Assembly: GCA_029973975.1 (NCBI GenBank)
Contig: JARKQF010000269.1
Location: 1-54,303, forward strand
From: Paludibacter sp.
Lineage (GTDB): Bacteria; Bacteroidota; Bacteroidia; Bacteroidales; Paludibacteraceae
Direction of reading: 5' to 3'
DNA length: 54,303 nt
Part shown: in pieces, positions 52,979 to 54,303 of the stretch
How positions within the stretch are numbered: the stretch's first letter is position 1
Layout of the letters: the number at the start of each line of letters is the position of its first letter
Position numbers and translations under genes: made by a program
Notes under the pieces: model-generated
The model's database searches: none
What the model was told of the DNA's origin: nothing
What the model saw: the letters and a program-made list of their open reading frames with translations, nothing else

Positions 52979-53887
52979 ATGAGGCGAGAGTACAGTACAT
53001 TCGAACAACTTTTTAATGATGCAATTACATTTAATGCAATTGAAACACCAAAATCAGATTTTGAAAAAAAAATTGCATTTTCAATTCATGATGTTGGTTT
53101 TACACAGTTTTTACAACAATATAAAAATTTAAAATATGGTGATACAGAGCATTACGATAGGCTACTTACCAAAGATATGTTCTTAGAGTATCTTACATAT
53201 CAAAAAAACAAGGAGTTTGAAAAAAAAACTGAGTATGTAATAGAAAAGAAGAGTTGGCAAATCAGCAATGACAACAATCAAAAATATAAGATGGATAATA
53301 TAAATGAACGTCTAATATATTTGAACACCAACAAAGAAAAGTATGAGTATTTACTAAACTTAAAATTAGAATTCATTAAAACTCATGGAATCTATAACGA
53401 ACATTTTGATAAAATATTTGGATACTGGAAAAAAACCATACCTGAACAAATTGACACTTTAATAAACTTATACAAAGAAATATCTAAACTTGAAAGGAAA
53501 ACCGAGACTAATGAAAAAGAGGCAAATTTTAAAGATTTATTCAAAGATGAATATCATGATAAAATTGATTCTTTTAAAGGATGGCTGAGGAATAATGAAT
53601 TTATAAATGAAAATAATCAATTATTAGATTTACCAACAAATTTTGCACGCATCTATTATTTATTAAAGTATCAAGGAATAATAAAACCAAATATAAAAGA
53701 CTCAGTTGGAATTAAAACATATTTTTCTGATTTTCAATGTGAAGTGAAAGAAAAAATCAATCCTGATTCCAAGAATAAGGAAATTACACGCAAAACGGTT
53801 ACCAATCAAAATGCAAAATCAGACTTAATATATTACCCGGACAATTCACCTATCAACAATGAAGATATAATTAAACTATTTTCCTAA
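52979..53887 (+). CDS. Unrecognised protein of the inserted element
   Basis: A 302-residue, lysine-, asparagine- and glutamate-rich soluble protein, predicted mostly helical, with a possible coiled coil at 160-185 (LYKEISKLERKTETNEKEAN) and a compact block near 198-232 (SFKGWLRNNEFI ... FARIYYLLKYQGIIKP). I recognise no family. It starts 6 nt after the integrase stop, so it is likely in one operon with it. Base composition is clearly more AT-rich than the chromosome. Position suggests a recombination or element-maintenance role, unproven. Confidence 0.7.
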   Translation: MRREYSTFEQLFNDAITFNAIETPKSDFEKKIAFSIHDVGFTQFLQQYKNLKYGDTEHYDRLLTKDMFLEYLTYQKNKEFEKKTEYVIEKKSWQISNDNNQKYKMDNINERLIYLNTNKEKYEYLLNLKLEFIKTHGIYNEHFDKIFGYWKKTIPEQIDTLINLYKEISKLERKTETNEKEANFKDLFKDEYHDKIDSFKGWLRNNEFINENNQLLDLPTNFARIYYLLKYQGIIKPNIKDSVGIKTYFSDFQCEVKEKINPDSKNKEITRKTVTNQNAKSDLIYYPDNSPINNEDIIKLFS

Positions 53888-53965
53888 TCTTAACTAAAAA
53901 ACAATCTTTTTATTTCCATTTTTCCAAAACGGAATTTTAGGAAATACCGACACAAACAAGTCTGG

Positions 53966-53973
53966 TAAGTTTG
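53966..53973 (+). promoter_or_regulatory. -7 box TAAGTTTG for the helix-turn-helix gene
   Basis: A TAnnTTTG match 23 nt before ATG 53997. Confidence 0.5.
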
Positions 53974-53996
53974 CGTAAACTTTTAATATAAAGAAT

Positions 53997-54303
53997 ATGC
54001 AAACAGAAATCATTTTATCAGGAATCAGTTTTGAGCAATTACAAAACAGCATCAAAACAATCGTACAAGATGAAGTACAAAAAATTGTAGTTGGTTTACC
54101 GCAACAACCAACGGAACCCACCCCGGAATTAATCACCCGAAAAGAAACAGCACAAATTTTAGGCATTTCATTGGTCACATTGAACGAATGGACTAAAACT
54201 GGTGTAATTCCCGCCCAGCGGATTGGAACACGTGTAAGATACCGCAAAACGGACATTTACAATTCTTTGAAAGATGTTGAAACTCTAAAATACAGGAGGG
54301 CAT
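53997..54303 (+). CDS. Excisionase-like helix-turn-helix protein (cut by window end)
   Basis: The first 102 residues are visible. A helical N-terminus (SGISFEQLQNSIKTIVQDEV), a proline-rich linker near 38-45, then a MerR/excisionase-type HTH_17 domain: LITRKETAQILGISLVTL and WTKTGVIPAQRIGTRVRYRK, near 47-88. Proteins of this build stand in most Bacteroidetes integrative elements near the integrase and serve as excisionase or regulator. No stop has been reached at the window edge, but the usual length suggests that it ends soon after. It has its own promoter box. Confidence 0.85.
   Translation, partial: MQTEIILSGISFEQLQNSIKTIVQDEVQKIVVGLPQQPTEPTPELITRKETAQILGISLVTLNEWTKTGVIPAQRIGTRVRYRKTDIYNSLKDVETLKYRRA

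Noticed and set aside
53894-54256. 120-residue open frame on the minus strand at the window end
   Set aside because: It overlaps the helix-turn-helix gene, which has a recognisable domain and a promoter box on the plus strand.

Overview
The window looks like a chromosome segment of a Bacteroidota bacterium, most probably order Bacteroidales. The signs are promoters of the Bacteroidetes type (a TAnnTTTG box near -7, often with TTTG or TTG about 20 nt further upstream) in front of many genes, almost no Shine-Dalgarno sites, a type IX secretion sorting domain (47610-47870), families largely confined to this phylum (DUF4831, DUF3078, DUF4834), a C69 dipeptidase with its signal peptide, and the ExbB-X-ExbD-ExbD arrangement. 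Coding GC is moderate. I cannot name the genus; Paludibacter- or Dysgonomonas-like lineages would fit.

Layout. Positions 1-548 are a gene-poor stretch packed with repeats. Then come a SIMPL-domain protein, an acyl-CoA ligase with its XRE/cupin regulator, ychF, a TetR regulator, tRNA-Arg and tRNA-Phe, and a K+/H+ antiporter (0.5-8 kb). From 8 to 11 kb lie purN and, divergent from it, acpP-fabF-rnc. From 11 to 18 kb are a DUF4831 protein, topA and a large M16 protease. From 18 to 27 kb are a GNAT acetyltransferase, an MscS channel, free-methionine-sulfoxide reductase, a methylguanine methyltransferase, a histidine-rich TonB-dependent receptor, a C69 dipeptidase, guaA and tatD. From 27 to 32 kb are tRNA-Ser(GGA), an ExbB/unknown/ExbD/ExbD transport motor and a copper ATPase. 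From 32 to 35 kb the operon pyrE-SRPBCC-argH runs on the minus strand, followed by yraN. From 35 to 46 kb are a small ribbon-helix-helix protein, a DUF3078 protein, an HD phosphohydrolase, priA-birA, an acetylxylan-esterase-like protein, a DUF4834 protein and ileS. From 46 to 51 kb are small VOC, DUF3788 and DUF1801 proteins, an orphan T9SS sorting domain, a soluble LuxR-type two-component system and a NUDT6-like Nudix hydrolase.

The last 3 kb differ: the DNA is AT-rich and reads as the left end of an integrated mobile element. A 15-bp stretch that matches the 3' end of a tRNA (51366-51380) still faces an intact terminator on its chromosomal side (51347 down to about 51310). Inside the junction are repeated integrase-type sites, a tyrosine recombinase with a complete catalytic set, an unrecognised 302-residue protein and an excisionase-like helix-turn-helix gene cut by the window end. 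The intact tRNA and the right end should lie beyond 54303.

Most of the window is housekeeping. The less ordinary features are several families of palindromic repeats, two of them with arms built from short tandem words (AACCTTATT, CATATAAG); a perfectly symmetrical divergent promoter; a terminator for copA hidden in the last codons of argH; a structured ileS leader; a probably near-leaderless methionine-sulfoxide reductase gene; and the mobile-element boundary.
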